NCBI RefSeq assembly: GCF_016862935.1
Contig: NZ_BONX01000036.1
Span: 1-64,000, forward strand
Reading direction: 5' to 3'
DNA from: Plantactinospora mayteni
GTDB lineage: Bacteria > Actinomycetota > Actinomycetes > Mycobacteriales > Micromonosporaceae
DNA: 64,000 nt
In this document: positions 8,243 to 16,846 of the stretch, piece by piece
How the letters are laid out: each line of letters opens with the position of its first letter
How positions within the stretch are numbered: the stretch's first letter is position 1
The notes under the pieces: model-generated
The model's database searches: none
The model's input: the letters and a program-made list of their open reading frames with translations, nothing else
Told to the model about the DNA's origin: nothing
Program-made: the position numbers and the translations under genes

Positions 8243-9505
8243 ATGGCACCGAACCCGAACGGACCCCGGATCGTCGTCCTGGGCGGCGGCTACACCGGCA
8301 CGATGGCGGCGATCCGGCTGGCCCGGCGTACCCGCCGCAGCGGTGGCCGGGTCACCCTGGTCAACCCGTCCACGCGGTTCACCGAGCGGCTGCGGATGCA
8401 CCAGATCGGCACCGGGCAACGGCTGGTCGACCACCAGATCCCGGACCTGCTGCGCGGCACGGGGGTCGAGTTCCGGCCCGGCCGGGCCACCGCGATCGAC
8501 CGGGAGCGTCGCAAGGTCCGACTGGCGACCGCCGACGGCGACCGGGGCATCGGCTACGACATCCTGGTGTACGCGCTCGGCAGCGTCGCCGACCACGTCA
8601 CCGTGCCCGGGGCGGACGCGCACGCGTACACCCTGGACAGCCCGGCCACGGCGGCCCGGCTGGCCGCCCGACTCTCCGAACTCGACGGACGTGGCGGCGG
8701 AACGGTGGCGGTCTGCGGCGCCGGGCTCACCGGGATCGAGGCGGCGGCGGAGATCGCGGAGAACCGGCCCGGCCTGCGGGTCGTACTCCTGACCCGGGCC
8801 ACGCCCGGCGCGATGATGGGCGACCGGGCCCGGGCCCGGCTGCACCGCTCGCTGGACCGGCTCGGCATCGAGGTACGCACGGAGGTGGAGGTCGTCCGGG
8901 TGCTGCCGGACGCGGTCGAACTGGCCGACGGCGAACTCGTACCGGTCGACGCCTGCCTCTGGACCACGGGTTTCGTGGCCCCGCCGCTGGCGGCCGAGGC
9001 CGGCCTGACGGTCGACCCACGAGGGCGGATCGTGGTGGACCCGACCCTGCGCGCGCTCTCCGACCCAGCCGTGTACGCGGTCGGCGACGCCGCCGCGATC
9101 CAGGCGCCCTGGGGAACGTTGCACGGCACCTGCCAGAGCGGGATACCCAGCGCGGCGCACGCCGCGGACACCATCGCCCGCCGGCTGCGCGGCCGGGACG
9201 GCCGCCCGTTCCGCTTCGGCTACCTGCACCAGCCGGTCAGCCTCGGCCGGCGGGACGCGGTCATCCAGTTCACCCACCCGGACGACACCCCGAACCGCTG
9301 GTACCTGGCCGGACGCTGGGCCGCGCTCTACAAGGAGGTGGTGACCAGCAGCCCGACCCCCACCTACCGGCTCTCCCGGTGGCTGACCGTGCCGCTGCGG
9401 GCGATCTCCCGGAACGGCTCCGTCCGGGGCGGGACCTCCCGGGCCACCACCGGGTCCACCGGCCTGGGCCGGGCAGGTGGCGACGGCCTCTCGCGGTCAG
9501 CATGA
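8243..9505 (+). CDS. FAD/NAD(P)-dependent oxidoreductase (NDH-2/FSP1-like fold)
   Basis: 420 aa from the ATG at 8243, behind an AGGAAGAAGG site. An N-terminal FAD Rossmann motif IVVLGGGYTGTMAA, a second Rossmann motif VAVCGAGLTGIEAA (about residue 158) and the FAD-closing motif AVYAVGDAAAI mark a pyridine nucleotide-disulfide oxidoreductase fold without the redox CxxC, as in type II NADH dehydrogenases. The C-terminus has the hydrophobic/aromatic patch WYLAGRWAALYKEVVT, which could touch the membrane. It is convergent with an ECF41 sigma factor; ECF41 factors are usually neighbours of an oxidoreductase, epimerase or carboxymuconolactone decarboxylase gene, so this is the likely partner gene. 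Confidence 0.9.
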   Translation: MAPNPNGPRIVVLGGGYTGTMAAIRLARRTRRSGGRVTLVNPSTRFTERLRMHQIGTGQRLVDHQIPDLLRGTGVEFRPGRATAIDRERRKVRLATADGDRGIGYDILVYALGSVADHVTVPGADAHAYTLDSPATAARLAARLSELDGRGGGTVAVCGAGLTGIEAAAEIAENRPGLRVVLLTRATPGAMMGDRARARLHRSLDRLGIEVRTEVEVVRVLPDAVELADGELVPVDACLWTTGFVAPPLAAEAGLTVDPRGRIVVDPTLRALSDPAVYAVGDAAAIQAPWGTLHGTCQSGIPSAAHAADTIARRLRGRDGRPFRFGYLHQPVSLGRRDAVIQFTHPDDTPNRWYLAGRWAALYKEVVTSSPTPTYRLSRWLTVPLRAISRNGSVRGGTSRATTGSTGLGRAGGDGLSRSA

Positions 9506-9559
9506 CCGGAAGGCGCGCGGCCCGGTCAGGGTGACCGGAGGTCGCGCAGCCCGGTCAGC
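9502..9559. repeat. 29-bp imperfect tandem repeat at a convergent gene junction
   Basis: Two adjacent 29-bp units (24 of 29 identical) begin ATGACCGG and GTGACCGG and both contain CCCGGTCAG. They span the last codon of the oxidoreductase, the 20-bp gap and the last codons of the sigma factor. The C-terminus of the sigma factor (LTGLRDLRSP) is partly encoded by the repeat. Confidence 0.7.
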
Positions 9560-10497
9560 TTCTCCGGGTTGCTCACCAGGTGGATGGCGCTGATCGTGCC
9601 GTCCAGCAGGTGCAGGCTGACCGCCGCGACGGGGATCCCGGCGGAGCTGACCACGATGCCGGGGGCACCGTTGAACCGGACGACGTCGATCGCCGGATCC
9701 GCCGGCAGCCGTCCGGCGAAGGTCAGCATCGCCCGGGCCACCAACTCCAGGCCGACGATCGCCTTGCGCGGCGCCGGCGCCAGGCCGCCACCGTCGCTGA
9801 TCAGCACCACCTCCGGGGCAAGCACCGCCAGCAGCCCGCCGAGGTCCCCGCCGGCACAGGCCGCCAGGAAGCGCTCGGTCACCAGCGCCTGGGTGGCGGC
9901 GTCGGTGTCGTACCGGACGTGCTGCCGGTCGACGTGCTCGCGGGCCCGGCGGGCGGTCTGCCGTACCGCCGGCTCGGAGCGGCCGACGAACCCGGCGATC
10001 TCGGCGTACGAGTAGTCGAACGCCTCGCGGAGCACGAAGACCGCCCGCTCCAGCGGGGAGAGGGCTTCGAGTACCAGCAGCATCGCGGTGGAGACCGCGT
10101 CGTCCCTGGCCACCGTCTCGGCGACGTCCGGGCCGGTCAGCATCGGTTCGGGCAGCCACGGCCCGACGTACGACTCGCGGCGGGCGTGTGCGCTGCGCAA
10201 CCGGTCGATCGCCAGCCGGGTGGTGACGCGCACCAGGTACGCCTCGGGGTCGGCGACCTCGGCGACAGGTACCCGGCTCCACCGCAGCCAGGTCTCCTGG
10301 ACGACGTCCTCGGCATCGGCAACCCGCCCCAGCACCCGGTACGCGACCGCGTGCAGCCGGCCCCGCTGCGCCGTGAAGACCGACAACGGATCAGCGCCGC
10401 CGTGCCCGTCGACCTCGCCCGGCCCCGACCCGTCGACCTCGCCCGGCTCCGGCCGGTCGGCTCGCCCCGGCCCGTCGGCCGTTGCCGCGTCGGGCAT
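9526..10497 (-). CDS. ECF41-family RNA polymerase sigma factor with C-terminal SnoaL-like domain (SigJ type)
   Basis: 323 aa from the ATG at 10497 with GGAG 8 nt upstream. Sigma-70 region 2 lies at about 40-105 (DAEDVVQETWLRW), region 4 at about 140-190 (LSPLERAVFVLREAFDYSYAEIAG). The three ECF41 diagnostic motifs are present: WLPEP at 114-118, DGGG at 235-238 and NPEKL at 310-314 in the C-terminal NTF2/SnoaL domain, which in this family replaces an anti-sigma factor and tunes activity from within. The N-terminal tail carries an imperfect repeat (GEVDG twice). It is convergent with the FAD oxidoreductase, its probable functional partner, and may autoregulate from the motif at 10570-10596. Confidence 0.93.
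   Translation of the reverse strand: MPDAATADGPGRADRPEPGEVDGSGPGEVDGHGGADPLSVFTAQRGRLHAVAYRVLGRVADAEDVVQETWLRWSRVPVAEVADPEAYLVRVTTRLAIDRLRSAHARRESYVGPWLPEPMLTGPDVAETVARDDAVSTAMLLVLEALSPLERAVFVLREAFDYSYAEIAGFVGRSEPAVRQTARRAREHVDRQHVRYDTDAATQALVTERFLAACAGGDLGGLLAVLAPEVVLISDGGGLAPAPRKAIVGLELVARAMLTFAGRLPADPAIDVVRFNGAPGIVVSSAGIPVAAVSLHLLDGTISAIHLVSNPEKLTGLRDLRSP
10405..10447. repeat. Short tandem repeat (24-bp period) in the 5' end of the sigma factor gene
   Basis: A 19-bp sequence CCCGTCGACCTCGCCCGGC occurs at 10405-10423 and again at 10429-10447. On the coding strand it gives two GEVDG blocks in the disordered N-terminal tail of the ECF41 sigma factor. Confidence 0.75.
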
Positions 10498-10569
10498 CCG
10501 ATCCACTCCGTCCCGCCGGCCGGGTGCCGGTCCGGCTCGGCCGGGTACGCCCCCGCCTACCACAACCCG

Positions 10570-10596
10570 ATCGACACCCTGCCCGAGGCCGTGACA
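10570..10596 (-). promoter_or_regulatory. Candidate ECF41-type promoter upstream of its own gene
   Basis: Reading on the minus strand, TGTCAC (10596-10591) is followed after 17 nt by CGAT (10573-10570), about 73 bp before the sigma factor ATG. Promoters of ECF41 factors are described as having a TGTCACA-like -35 and a CGTC-like -10, so this matches well at -35 and 2 of 4 at -10, with plausible spacing. Autoregulation is inferred. Confidence 0.4.
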
Positions 10597-10694
10597 CCAC
10601 CGGACGGGGTCGAGCGCGGCCGGCATTCCGCGCCCGACTCGTCCCGCCACGATATCCCGGCCACCGATGCCGGCTGACCGCCCCCGGCGGGCGC

Positions 10695-12062
10695 CTAGGT
10701 GCCACCCGGCAGACGTCCGGCTGCCCACCGGCCGGACGGTCCGCCGGCCGGACGCTCCCCGGCCGGGTCGGCGTCGGCGGTCGTGGCCACCGGAAGGAAC
10801 AGCAGGAAGGCCAGGGCGAGCAGGACGTAACAGTTCGATCCGACGAACCCGACGACGCCGCTGTGGTCCCTGGACCACAGCCAGACGACGCTGCCGCAGA
10901 GCAGCAGGTAGGCGCCGATCCACCAGCCCCACATCCGGCGGCTGGTGCCGAGCGGGGAGTCCGGAGCGTACCGCGGTGCTCCGGACGCCGGGGCGCCGAG
11001 GTGGGACAGCTCCGGATCCTCGTCGATGGCCCGGTCGGCCGGCCGGCGAAGCAGCGCGGAGTCGGCGAGGACCCGGTCGGCCGGCCGGCGGAGCAGCGCG
11101 GAGTCGGCGAGGACCACCAGCGCGGGCACCAGCCACACCAGATGGTGTACCCAGGTGACCGGGCTGACCAGGCACCCGGCCACCCCGGTCAGGGCGAAAC
11201 CGGCCCGGTCGTTCCCACGCAGGGCCGCCTGGCGGGCCCGGTGCGCCCAGACCACCACGACCACCGCGACCAGCACGATCCAGACGAGCCGGTCCGGATG
11301 CTCCGGATTCCACCGCGCCACCAACCCCAGCAGCGACTGGTTGGAGACGTAGTCCAACGCCCCGACCCGGCCGGTGTCCCAGACCGCCCGCCCGAAGTAC
11401 TCCCGGCTGGCCTCCGGGGCCACCAGCCAGGTCAGCAGGGTCGCCGCCGCCGCGGTCGCCGTCGCCGTGCCCGCCGCCCGCCAGCGGCGGGTGACCACCA
11501 GGTAGCCGATGAAGATCGCCGGGGTGAGTTTGATGGCCGCCGCGATGCCGGTGCCGACCCCGGCGAGCCGGTGACCGCGGTCGAGCAACCAGAGGTCGGC
11601 GTAGACCAGCGCGAGCAACACCAGGTTGACCTGGCCGAAGCTGACCGTGTCGCGTACCGGGCCGAGCATCGCGAACAGGCACGCGGCGAGCGCGAAGCCG
11701 AACCCCCGCTGCCAGCCCTCCCGCCGGACGATCGGGTCGACCAGCAGCCACAGCACCAGGGCGGCGGCCAGCCCGGTGACGGCGAGGTTGACCGCGATCG
11801 TCGGGTACCAGTCCAGCCACGCCATCGGCAGCATGCAGAGCGCCGCGAACGGCGGGTAGGTGAACCCGTAGTCGGTGCCGGGCCGGACGTAGTCGTAGAG
11901 CTGGCCACGATCGTGCAGCCAGTGGTTGACGGCACCGTGGTAGACGCCGACGTCGAACCAGCCCCGGTGCCCGGGCAGCAGCGCGATCGCGACCGCGATC
12001 ACCCCGGCCAGCCCGAGGATCAGGCTCACCCGGGCGTACGTCCCGGACGGTCTGGTGGTCAT
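10695..12062 (-). CDS. GT87-type polyprenyl-phosphate-mannose-dependent mannosyltransferase (PimE-like GT-C)
   Basis: 455 aa, about 10 membrane segments. It starts with a signal-like helix followed by the acidic catalytic-loop region WFDVGVYHGAV, then YDYVRPGTDYGFTYPPFAAL, the conserved pattern of DUF2029/GT87 alpha-mannosyltransferases. Its ATG overlaps the stop of the MptB-like gene by 4 nt, so they form one translation unit, probably extending mannan or phosphatidylinositol mannosides on the outer face of the membrane. A cytoplasmic or periplasmic loop (about residues 317-344) contains VLADSALLRRPADR twice in tandem, caused by a 42-bp DNA duplication. Confidence 0.85.
   Translation of the reverse strand: MTTRPSGTYARVSLILGLAGVIAVAIALLPGHRGWFDVGVYHGAVNHWLHDRGQLYDYVRPGTDYGFTYPPFAALCMLPMAWLDWYPTIAVNLAVTGLAAALVLWLLVDPIVRREGWQRGFGFALAACLFAMLGPVRDTVSFGQVNLVLLALVYADLWLLDRGHRLAGVGTGIAAAIKLTPAIFIGYLVVTRRWRAAGTATATAAAATLLTWLVAPEASREYFGRAVWDTGRVGALDYVSNQSLLGLVARWNPEHPDRLVWIVLVAVVVVVWAHRARQAALRGNDRAGFALTGVAGCLVSPVTWVHHLVWLVPALVVLADSALLRRPADRVLADSALLRRPADRAIDEDPELSHLGAPASGAPRYAPDSPLGTSRRMWGWWIGAYLLLCGSVVWLWSRDHSGVVGFVGSNCYVLLALAFLLFLPVATTADADPAGERPAGGPSGRWAAGRLPGGT
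11032..11115. repeat. 42-bp tandem duplication inside the GT87 gene
   Basis: Two head-to-tail 42-bp copies differ at one base (GAA versus GGA). They duplicate 14 residues, VLADSALLRRPADR, in a loop of the mannosyltransferase. One mismatch in 42 suggests a recent event. Confidence 0.9.
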
Positions 12063-13507
12063 CGGGACGTTCCCTCCAGTGCCCGGCTGTTCCAGGTCGG
12101 ACCGGCCAGTGCCGTCGACAGCGCGCTCGTGCCCAACCGGAAACACCCGATCGCGACGATGCCGAGCAGCACCCCGCCGGTGGCGAGGAGGAGCTGCGCC
12201 GAATCCGGCCCGAACCCGCTGGGCAGGGTCAGGAAGGCCACCGCCGCGGCGGTCAGGGAGGCCAGTCGGCGTACCGGTGACTCGGGTGCGGCGGCGGCGA
12301 TCAGGACCAGGCCCCACAGCAGGTACCAGGGCCGGGTGGCCGGGCCGAGTACCGCCACCGCCGCCAGGACCAGGCCCAGCGCGTACGTCGGGCCGAGCCG
12401 GTGCCGGTGCCACCAGACGACGGCCGTACCGCCGAGGGCGGCGAGCAGACCGACCCAGGTCCAGAACTGCATCGGGGCGGCGCCGAGGTCGAACCCGGCC
12501 GCCTGGCCGAGCCGGTCCGACGCCCGCCCGAGGGCGCTGGAGACCGACCAACTGTGCTTGTAGATCGGGGTACGGAGCGCGGCGATCCACCCGTAGCCGA
12601 GCCCGGTGACGAGGCTGACCGCCACCGCCGTCAGCAGCGCCAGCCCGGCGGCACGCAACGTCGCGGCCCGGATCCCGTGGTGCGGCCGGGCCAGCGCCAC
12701 CACCACCAGCAGCCCCGCCACCGCCGGCGCCTTGACCAGCGCGGCCAGGGTCACCACGACCGTGGCCAGCGCGAAGTGGCGCTCGAACCCGAGGCAGAGC
12801 CCGGCCACCAGCAGCCCGAGCATCACCGCCTCGTTGTGCGCCCCGGCGACCAGGTGCAGCGGCACCAACGGGTTGAGCACGCCCAGCCAGACCGCCGCGC
12901 CCGGCTCGACCCCGCTGTGCCGGGCCAGTCGGGGCAGCAGTACCGCCAGCAGGCCGACGCCGAGCAGGGCCAGCAGGCGCAGCCCGATCACCCCGGCCGC
13001 CACCTTCGTACCGGCCGCACCGGCGACCAGTGCGGAGAGCCCGAGGAAGACCGGCCCGTACGGTGCCGGCGTGTGCTGCCACATCTCCGGCACCTCGGCG
13101 GCGAGCCGGCCGCCGAGCTGTGACACCCCGTCTTCGTAGACGTCGGCGCCGGCGAGCACCATCGCGCCCTGGGCGAGATAGCTGTAGACGTCCCGGCTGA
13201 ACAGGGGTGGGCAGAGCAGCAGCGGGCCGGACCAGAGTGCCAGGGTGGCCACCAGGCTGCGGACCTCGGCACCGTCCGGCCGCCGGATCTCGCGTCCCGC
13301 CCACCACCAGGCGGCCACCAGCATGGTGAGCCCGAGATATCCGCAGAGCAGGGCCGGTCCCGGATGGTGTCGCCAGTCGGTCAGCCACAGCTCCGCCCCG
13401 GTCTGGTCGACCGGAAGTGCCCCGGCGGCCAGTCCGGAGCAGGCCAGAATCGTCGTCCCGGCGGTGCCCAGGATGCGGTAGCCGATCACTGCGGGCAGTC
13501 TCAGCAC
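12059..13507 (-). CDS. MptA/MptB-family alpha-1,6-mannosyltransferase (GT-C)
   Basis: 482 aa polytopic membrane protein. The motif block CPPLFSRDVYSYLAQG with acidic/polar residues after the first helices, then YEDGVSQLG and HTPAPYGPVFLGL, is characteristic of the polyprenol-phosphate-mannose-dependent MptB mannosyltransferases that build the alpha-1,6 mannan core of lipomannan-type glycolipids. The start is GTG with only a distant AGGA. It leads a two-gene unit with the GT87 protein (ATGA overlap). The 216 bp upstream separate it from the divergent histidine kinase and must hold both promoters. Confidence 0.88.
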   Translation of the reverse strand: MLRLPAVIGYRILGTAGTTILACSGLAAGALPVDQTGAELWLTDWRHHPGPALLCGYLGLTMLVAAWWWAGREIRRPDGAEVRSLVATLALWSGPLLLCPPLFSRDVYSYLAQGAMVLAGADVYEDGVSQLGGRLAAEVPEMWQHTPAPYGPVFLGLSALVAGAAGTKVAAGVIGLRLLALLGVGLLAVLLPRLARHSGVEPGAAVWLGVLNPLVPLHLVAGAHNEAVMLGLLVAGLCLGFERHFALATVVVTLAALVKAPAVAGLLVVVALARPHHGIRAATLRAAGLALLTAVAVSLVTGLGYGWIAALRTPIYKHSWSVSSALGRASDRLGQAAGFDLGAAPMQFWTWVGLLAALGGTAVVWWHRHRLGPTYALGLVLAAVAVLGPATRPWYLLWGLVLIAAAAPESPVRRLASLTAAAVAFLTLPSGFGPDSAQLLLATGGVLLGIVAIGCFRLGTSALSTALAGPTWNSRALEGTSR

Positions 13508-13711
13508 CCCGGAAGGATTCCTGTGTCATATGGCCGCAAAACGACGGTTCGATGATGAACCGGTGGCGGCACGGTGCACGCGGACCCGGGCCACTGGTCA
13601 GAGGCTTCCGGCTCACCCGCCGGGTCGGGCGCGTCCGGGTCGGGGAAGCACGCCGGGCGTCCGGCCACCGGGCTACCGCATCCGTGGTACGCGGCCGGGT
13701 GCCTGGCTACG

Positions 13712-13717
13712 TACAGT
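13712..13717 (+). promoter_or_regulatory. -10 hexamer for a leaderless histidine kinase transcript
   Basis: TACAGT ends 6 nt before the ATG at 13724 and no Shine-Dalgarno sequence is present. Transcription would start at or next to the start codon, giving a leaderless mRNA. The -35 region is not recognisable. Confidence 0.5.
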
Positions 13718-13723
13718 GGCCAA

Positions 13724-14857
13724 ATGAGGGGCGGGGCCGTGGCCGGGGTGGCGTTCGGCGGTGGCCGGGGACGGCGCTGGGCGGTGGACGCCGGGATCGC
13801 GGCGGCGGCCGGCGCGGTGACCGCGTACCGGATCGCGGTCGTGGCGGTGCAGCCGGGCGACCGGGCGCCGGACCTCTGGGCGTACGGCCTCGGCGCGGCG
13901 ATGGCGGCGGCCCTGCTCGCCCGGCGGCGCTGGCCGGCCGCGGTGCTGGCGGTGATCGGCGGGCTGTTCCTGCTCTACCACGTATCGCGGTATCCCGGCG
14001 GCGCACCGGCCGCCCCGGTCTGGGTCGCGCTCTACTCGGTCGCGGTGGCCCCGCGCCGCCGGCTCGGCCTGGCGCTGGCCGCGCTCTTCGTGCTGCTGGA
14101 CGCGCAGGGCCGGATCACGGTGGCCGGGGTGGGGCCGCTGGACGCGACGCTGGACGGCTCGACCGTGGTGTTCGTGGCCGCGCTGCTGCTCGGCGAGACG
14201 GTACGGAGCCGACGGATCCGGCTCGCCCTGCTCACCGCCGAACGGGACCGTACGGCACAACAGCGGGTGGTCGAGGAGCGGATCCGGATCGCCCGGGAGC
14301 TGCACGACGTCACCGCGCACACCCTGGCGGTGGTCGGTGTGCAGGCCGGAGTGGCCGCCGACGTACTCGACGACGACCCGGAGCAGGCCCGGGCGGCGTT
14401 GGAGGCGGTCCGGCACGCCAGCCGGGAGGCGCTGACCGAACTGCGGGCGGCGGTCGGGGTACTCCGGGACGGCACCCGCGCGGGCGGCCCGGAACCGCCG
14501 GTGCCCGGCCTGGACCGGCTGCCCACGCTGGCCGAGACGACCGGCGCGGTACTGCGGCAGGACGGTACGCCGCGCCCGCTGCCCCGGGCGGTGGAGGCGA
14601 CCGCGTACCGGATCGTGCAGGAGGCGGTGGCGAACGCGATCCGGCACGCCGAGGCCGACCGGATCGAGGTACGGCTCGGCTACCGCCCCGACGGGCTCGT
14701 CCTGACCGTCTCCGACGACGGCCGGGGCGCCGCCGGGCCGCCCGGCAACGGCCTGCGCGGGATGGCGGAACGGGCCGCCGGGCTGGGCGGCTGGCTGCGC
14801 ACCGGTCCGGCCGACGGTGGCGGTGGTTTCCAGGTACGGGGGTGGCTGCCGGGATGA
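13724..14857 (+). CDS. Sensor histidine kinase (HisKA_3/DesK-NarL type)
   Basis: 377 aa. Four or so N-terminal membrane helices form the sensor part; there is no large extracellular domain. The dimerisation/phosphoacceptor helix has RIARELHDVTAHTL with the phosphorylated His, and the ATP-binding domain shows EAVANAIRHAEA (N box), VSDDGRG (G1) and NGLRGMAERAAGLGG (G2). It overlaps the response regulator by ATGA, so the two form a cognate pair. An in-frame extension upstream to 13574 was rejected because its composition is non-coding and the ATG at 13724 fits a leaderless promoter. Confidence 0.92.
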   Translation: MRGGAVAGVAFGGGRGRRWAVDAGIAAAAGAVTAYRIAVVAVQPGDRAPDLWAYGLGAAMAAALLARRRWPAAVLAVIGGLFLLYHVSRYPGGAPAAPVWVALYSVAVAPRRRLGLALAALFVLLDAQGRITVAGVGPLDATLDGSTVVFVAALLLGETVRSRRIRLALLTAERDRTAQQRVVEERIRIARELHDVTAHTLAVVGVQAGVAADVLDDDPEQARAALEAVRHASREALTELRAAVGVLRDGTRAGGPEPPVPGLDRLPTLAETTGAVLRQDGTPRPLPRAVEATAYRIVQEAVANAIRHAEADRIEVRLGYRPDGLVLTVSDDGRGAAGPPGNGLRGMAERAAGLGGWLRTGPADGGGGFQVRGWLPG

Positions 14858-15513
14858 CGACGATCCGGGTGTTGCTGGCGGACGACCAGACGCTGGTCCG
14901 GGCCGGCTTCCGGGTGCTGCTGGAACGGGCACCGGAGATCGAGGTGGTCGCCGAGGCCACAAACGGCGACGAGGCGATCGCACTGACCCGGGCGCACCGG
15001 CCGGACGTCGTACTGATGGACATCCGGATGCCGGGCACCGACGGGCTGACCGCGACCCGGCGGATCCTCGCCGACGACCGGCTGCCCGGGGTCCGGGTCG
15101 TCGTGCTGACCACCTTCGAACTCGACGAGTACGTCTACGCGGCACTGCACGCCGGGGCGAGCGGCTTCCTGCTGAAGAACCTGGAGCCGGACGAGCTGCG
15201 CCGGGCGGTCCGGGTGGTGGCGGCCGGCGACGCGCTGCTGGCCCCGGAGGTGACCCGCCGGCTGATCGCCGCCTACGCGCACGGCCCGGAGGTACCCGGC
15301 CTGCACACGCTGACCGCCCGGGAACGCGAGGTGGTGACGCTGGTCGCGGACGGGCTCTCCAACGCGGAGGTGGGTGTCCGGCTCGGGATGAGCGCGGCGA
15401 CCGCGAAGACGCACGCGAATCGGGCGATGACCAAGCTCGGTGCCCGGGACCGGGCCCAGCTCGTGGTCTTCGCCTACCGCGGCGGGCTCGCCGGGCTACG
15501 ACGACCGCGGTAG
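14854..15513 (+). CDS. NarL/LuxR-type response regulator
   Basis: 219 aa. The receiver domain has acidic D10-D11, phospho-acceptor D56 (VLMDIRMPGTDG), T86 and K108 (FLLKN). The C-terminal LuxR HTH is at about 150-205 (LTAREREVVTLVADGLSNAEVGVRLGMS). The recognition helix TAKTHANRAMTKL has the usual layout. It is translationally coupled to the kinase. Its target may include the membrane-protein gene that follows 57 bp downstream. Confidence 0.95.
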   Translation: MTTIRVLLADDQTLVRAGFRVLLERAPEIEVVAEATNGDEAIALTRAHRPDVVLMDIRMPGTDGLTATRRILADDRLPGVRVVVLTTFELDEYVYAALHAGASGFLLKNLEPDELRRAVRVVAAGDALLAPEVTRRLIAAYAHGPEVPGLHTLTAREREVVTLVADGLSNAEVGVRLGMSAATAKTHANRAMTKLGARDRAQLVVFAYRGGLAGLRRPR

Positions 15514-15570
15514 CCCGGCGGTGCCGTCGGGCGGATCCGGCGGCGGCCGTCCGTTCGTAGCGTTCTCGGC

Positions 15571-16173
15571 ATGTTTCTACTGCTGGGACCGTTGCTGAAC
15601 TTCGCCTCCGGCTTCTTCTGGGAGCCCGACTCGCAGGGCATCACCGCCGGTACGCTCGGCGCGCTCTCCTGCGCCTGCTGGCTCGTCGGCCTGCTCGGCC
15701 TCTACGACCGGCTCCGCGCCGCCGCGCCCCGCTACGTGGCGGTGGCGGTGCCGCTGACCGTCTTCGCGGCCGTCGGCGGGGTGGCGTTCGGGGTACAGAG
15801 CATCCACGAGGGGCTCTTCGGCGCCTCGCACGCCACCACCATCGAACTGCTCGACCAGCATCCGTTCGCCGCCTGGTCGCTCTACTGGGCCGCCGGTCCG
15901 CTCTTTCCGCTCGTCCTGTTCGGACTGGGCGCGGCGCTGCTCCGGCTGCGCGCCGCACCGGTGCCGGTCGGCGTACTGGTCTGCCTGGGTGCGCTGGCGT
16001 TTCCGCTCAGCCGGATCACCCGGGAGCCGACGATCGCGCACCTGGCCGACCTGCTCCTGCTGCTGCCCTTCCTCTACCTCGGAGTACGCGCGCTCACCGA
16101 CCGCACCGGCTCCGTCGCCCGGACCGCCGGAGCCGACACCGGCCGCCCCGGAGAGCCCGTGGCAGGCCGCTGA
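15571..16173 (+). CDS. Conserved membrane protein of unknown function
   Basis: 200 aa with about six hydrophobic segments and short loops. No catalytic motif is recognised. A TAGCGT hexamer ends 7 nt before the ATG, so the mRNA may be leaderless and independent of the upstream two-component genes. The family looks like actinobacterial DUF-type membrane proteins that often follow two-component systems; a role as sensor partner or target is possible but unproven. Confidence 0.75.
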   Translation: MFLLLGPLLNFASGFFWEPDSQGITAGTLGALSCACWLVGLLGLYDRLRAAAPRYVAVAVPLTVFAAVGGVAFGVQSIHEGLFGASHATTIELLDQHPFAAWSLYWAAGPLFPLVLFGLGAALLRLRAAPVPVGVLVCLGALAFPLSRITREPTIAHLADLLLLLPFLYLGVRALTDRTGSVARTAGADTGRPGEPVAGR

Positions 16174-16191
16174 CAGGAGGTAGGACCGACT

Positions 16192-16217
16192 GCCGCCGCC
16201 CCTGCCGAGGCGGCGGC
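16192..16217 (+). terminator. Hairpin terminator between converging genes
   Basis: A perfect 9-bp GC stem (GCCGCCGCC/GGCGGCGGC) with an 8-nt loop follows the membrane-protein gene by 18 bp, with further partial pairing outside the core stem. There is no U-tract, as is usual for high-GC actinobacteria. It may also serve arsC from the other side, 213 bp away. Confidence 0.5.
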
Positions 16218-16429
16218 TGCGGTCGGCGCCTCGGCGGTGGAGCCGGCCACGGCACGGGATGACGGGCGGCGAGCCGCCGGTGACGCCATCCGGACGTGTC
16301 GCTGGCCGGGACGGCCGGTGCCATGGCCGGCCGCCGGACGAGACCGCCGGCCGGGGCTGACCGTTCGGACGCGGGAGGTCCCGGCCAGCCGAGCCGGGCC
16401 GGCGTGGACCATCCGGCGACCGCGTCGCC

Positions 16430-16846
16430 TCAGCCAGCGGCCTGACCTGCGGACAGCTCGGTCAGTAGCTTCTCGACCCGGGTACGGATCTCGTCGCGGA
16501 TCGGCCGGACCGCATCGACGCCCTGACCGGCGGGGTCGTCGAGTTGCCAGTCCTCGTAGCGCTTGCCGGGGAAGACGGGGCAGGTGTCGCCGCAGCCCAT
16601 GGTGACGATCACGTCGGAGGACTCGGCCGTCTCCCATTCCAGGAGTTTCGGGGTCTGGTCGGTGATGTCGATGCCGACCTCGCGCATCGCCTCGACGGCG
16701 GCGGGGTTGACCTGGTCGGCGGGTGCGGAGCCGGCGGACCTCACCTCGACGGTGTCGCCGGCGAGATGGCGGAGCCAGCCGGCGGCCATCTGGGAGCGGC
16801 CGGCGTTGTGTACGCAGACGAACAGGACGCTGGGCCTGTCGGGCAT
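16430..16846 (-). CDS. arsC: Arsenate reductase ArsC (low-molecular-weight phosphatase type)
   Basis: 138 aa from the ATG at 16846 with AAGGAA upstream. The N-terminus LFVCVHNAGRSQMAAG is the CX5R phosphatase-like loop; the later MGCGDTCPVFPGKRYEDWQLDDP contains the two redox cysteines used by thioredoxin- or mycothiol-linked arsenate reductases. It reduces arsenate to arsenite in the cytosol so that ACR3 can export it. It lies 254 bp downstream of acr3 on the same strand, a larger gap than elsewhere in this cluster, so it may have a separate promoter. Confidence 0.94.
   Translation of the reverse strand: MPDRPSVLFVCVHNAGRSQMAAGWLRHLAGDTVEVRSAGSAPADQVNPAAVEAMREVGIDITDQTPKLLEWETAESSDVIVTMGCGDTCPVFPGKRYEDWQLDDPAGQGVDAVRPIRDEIRTRVEKLLTELSAGQAAG

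Noticed and set aside
7964-9277. Extension of the TPR-like gene to a 608-aa frame
   Set aside because: The extra part is antisense to the oxidoreductase and low-complexity; the ATG at 7963 has a strong RBS.
13574-13723. N-terminal extension of the histidine kinase
   Set aside because: Gly/Ser/Ala/Pro-rich non-conserved stretch in the divergent promoter region; the ATG at 13724 fits a leaderless start.
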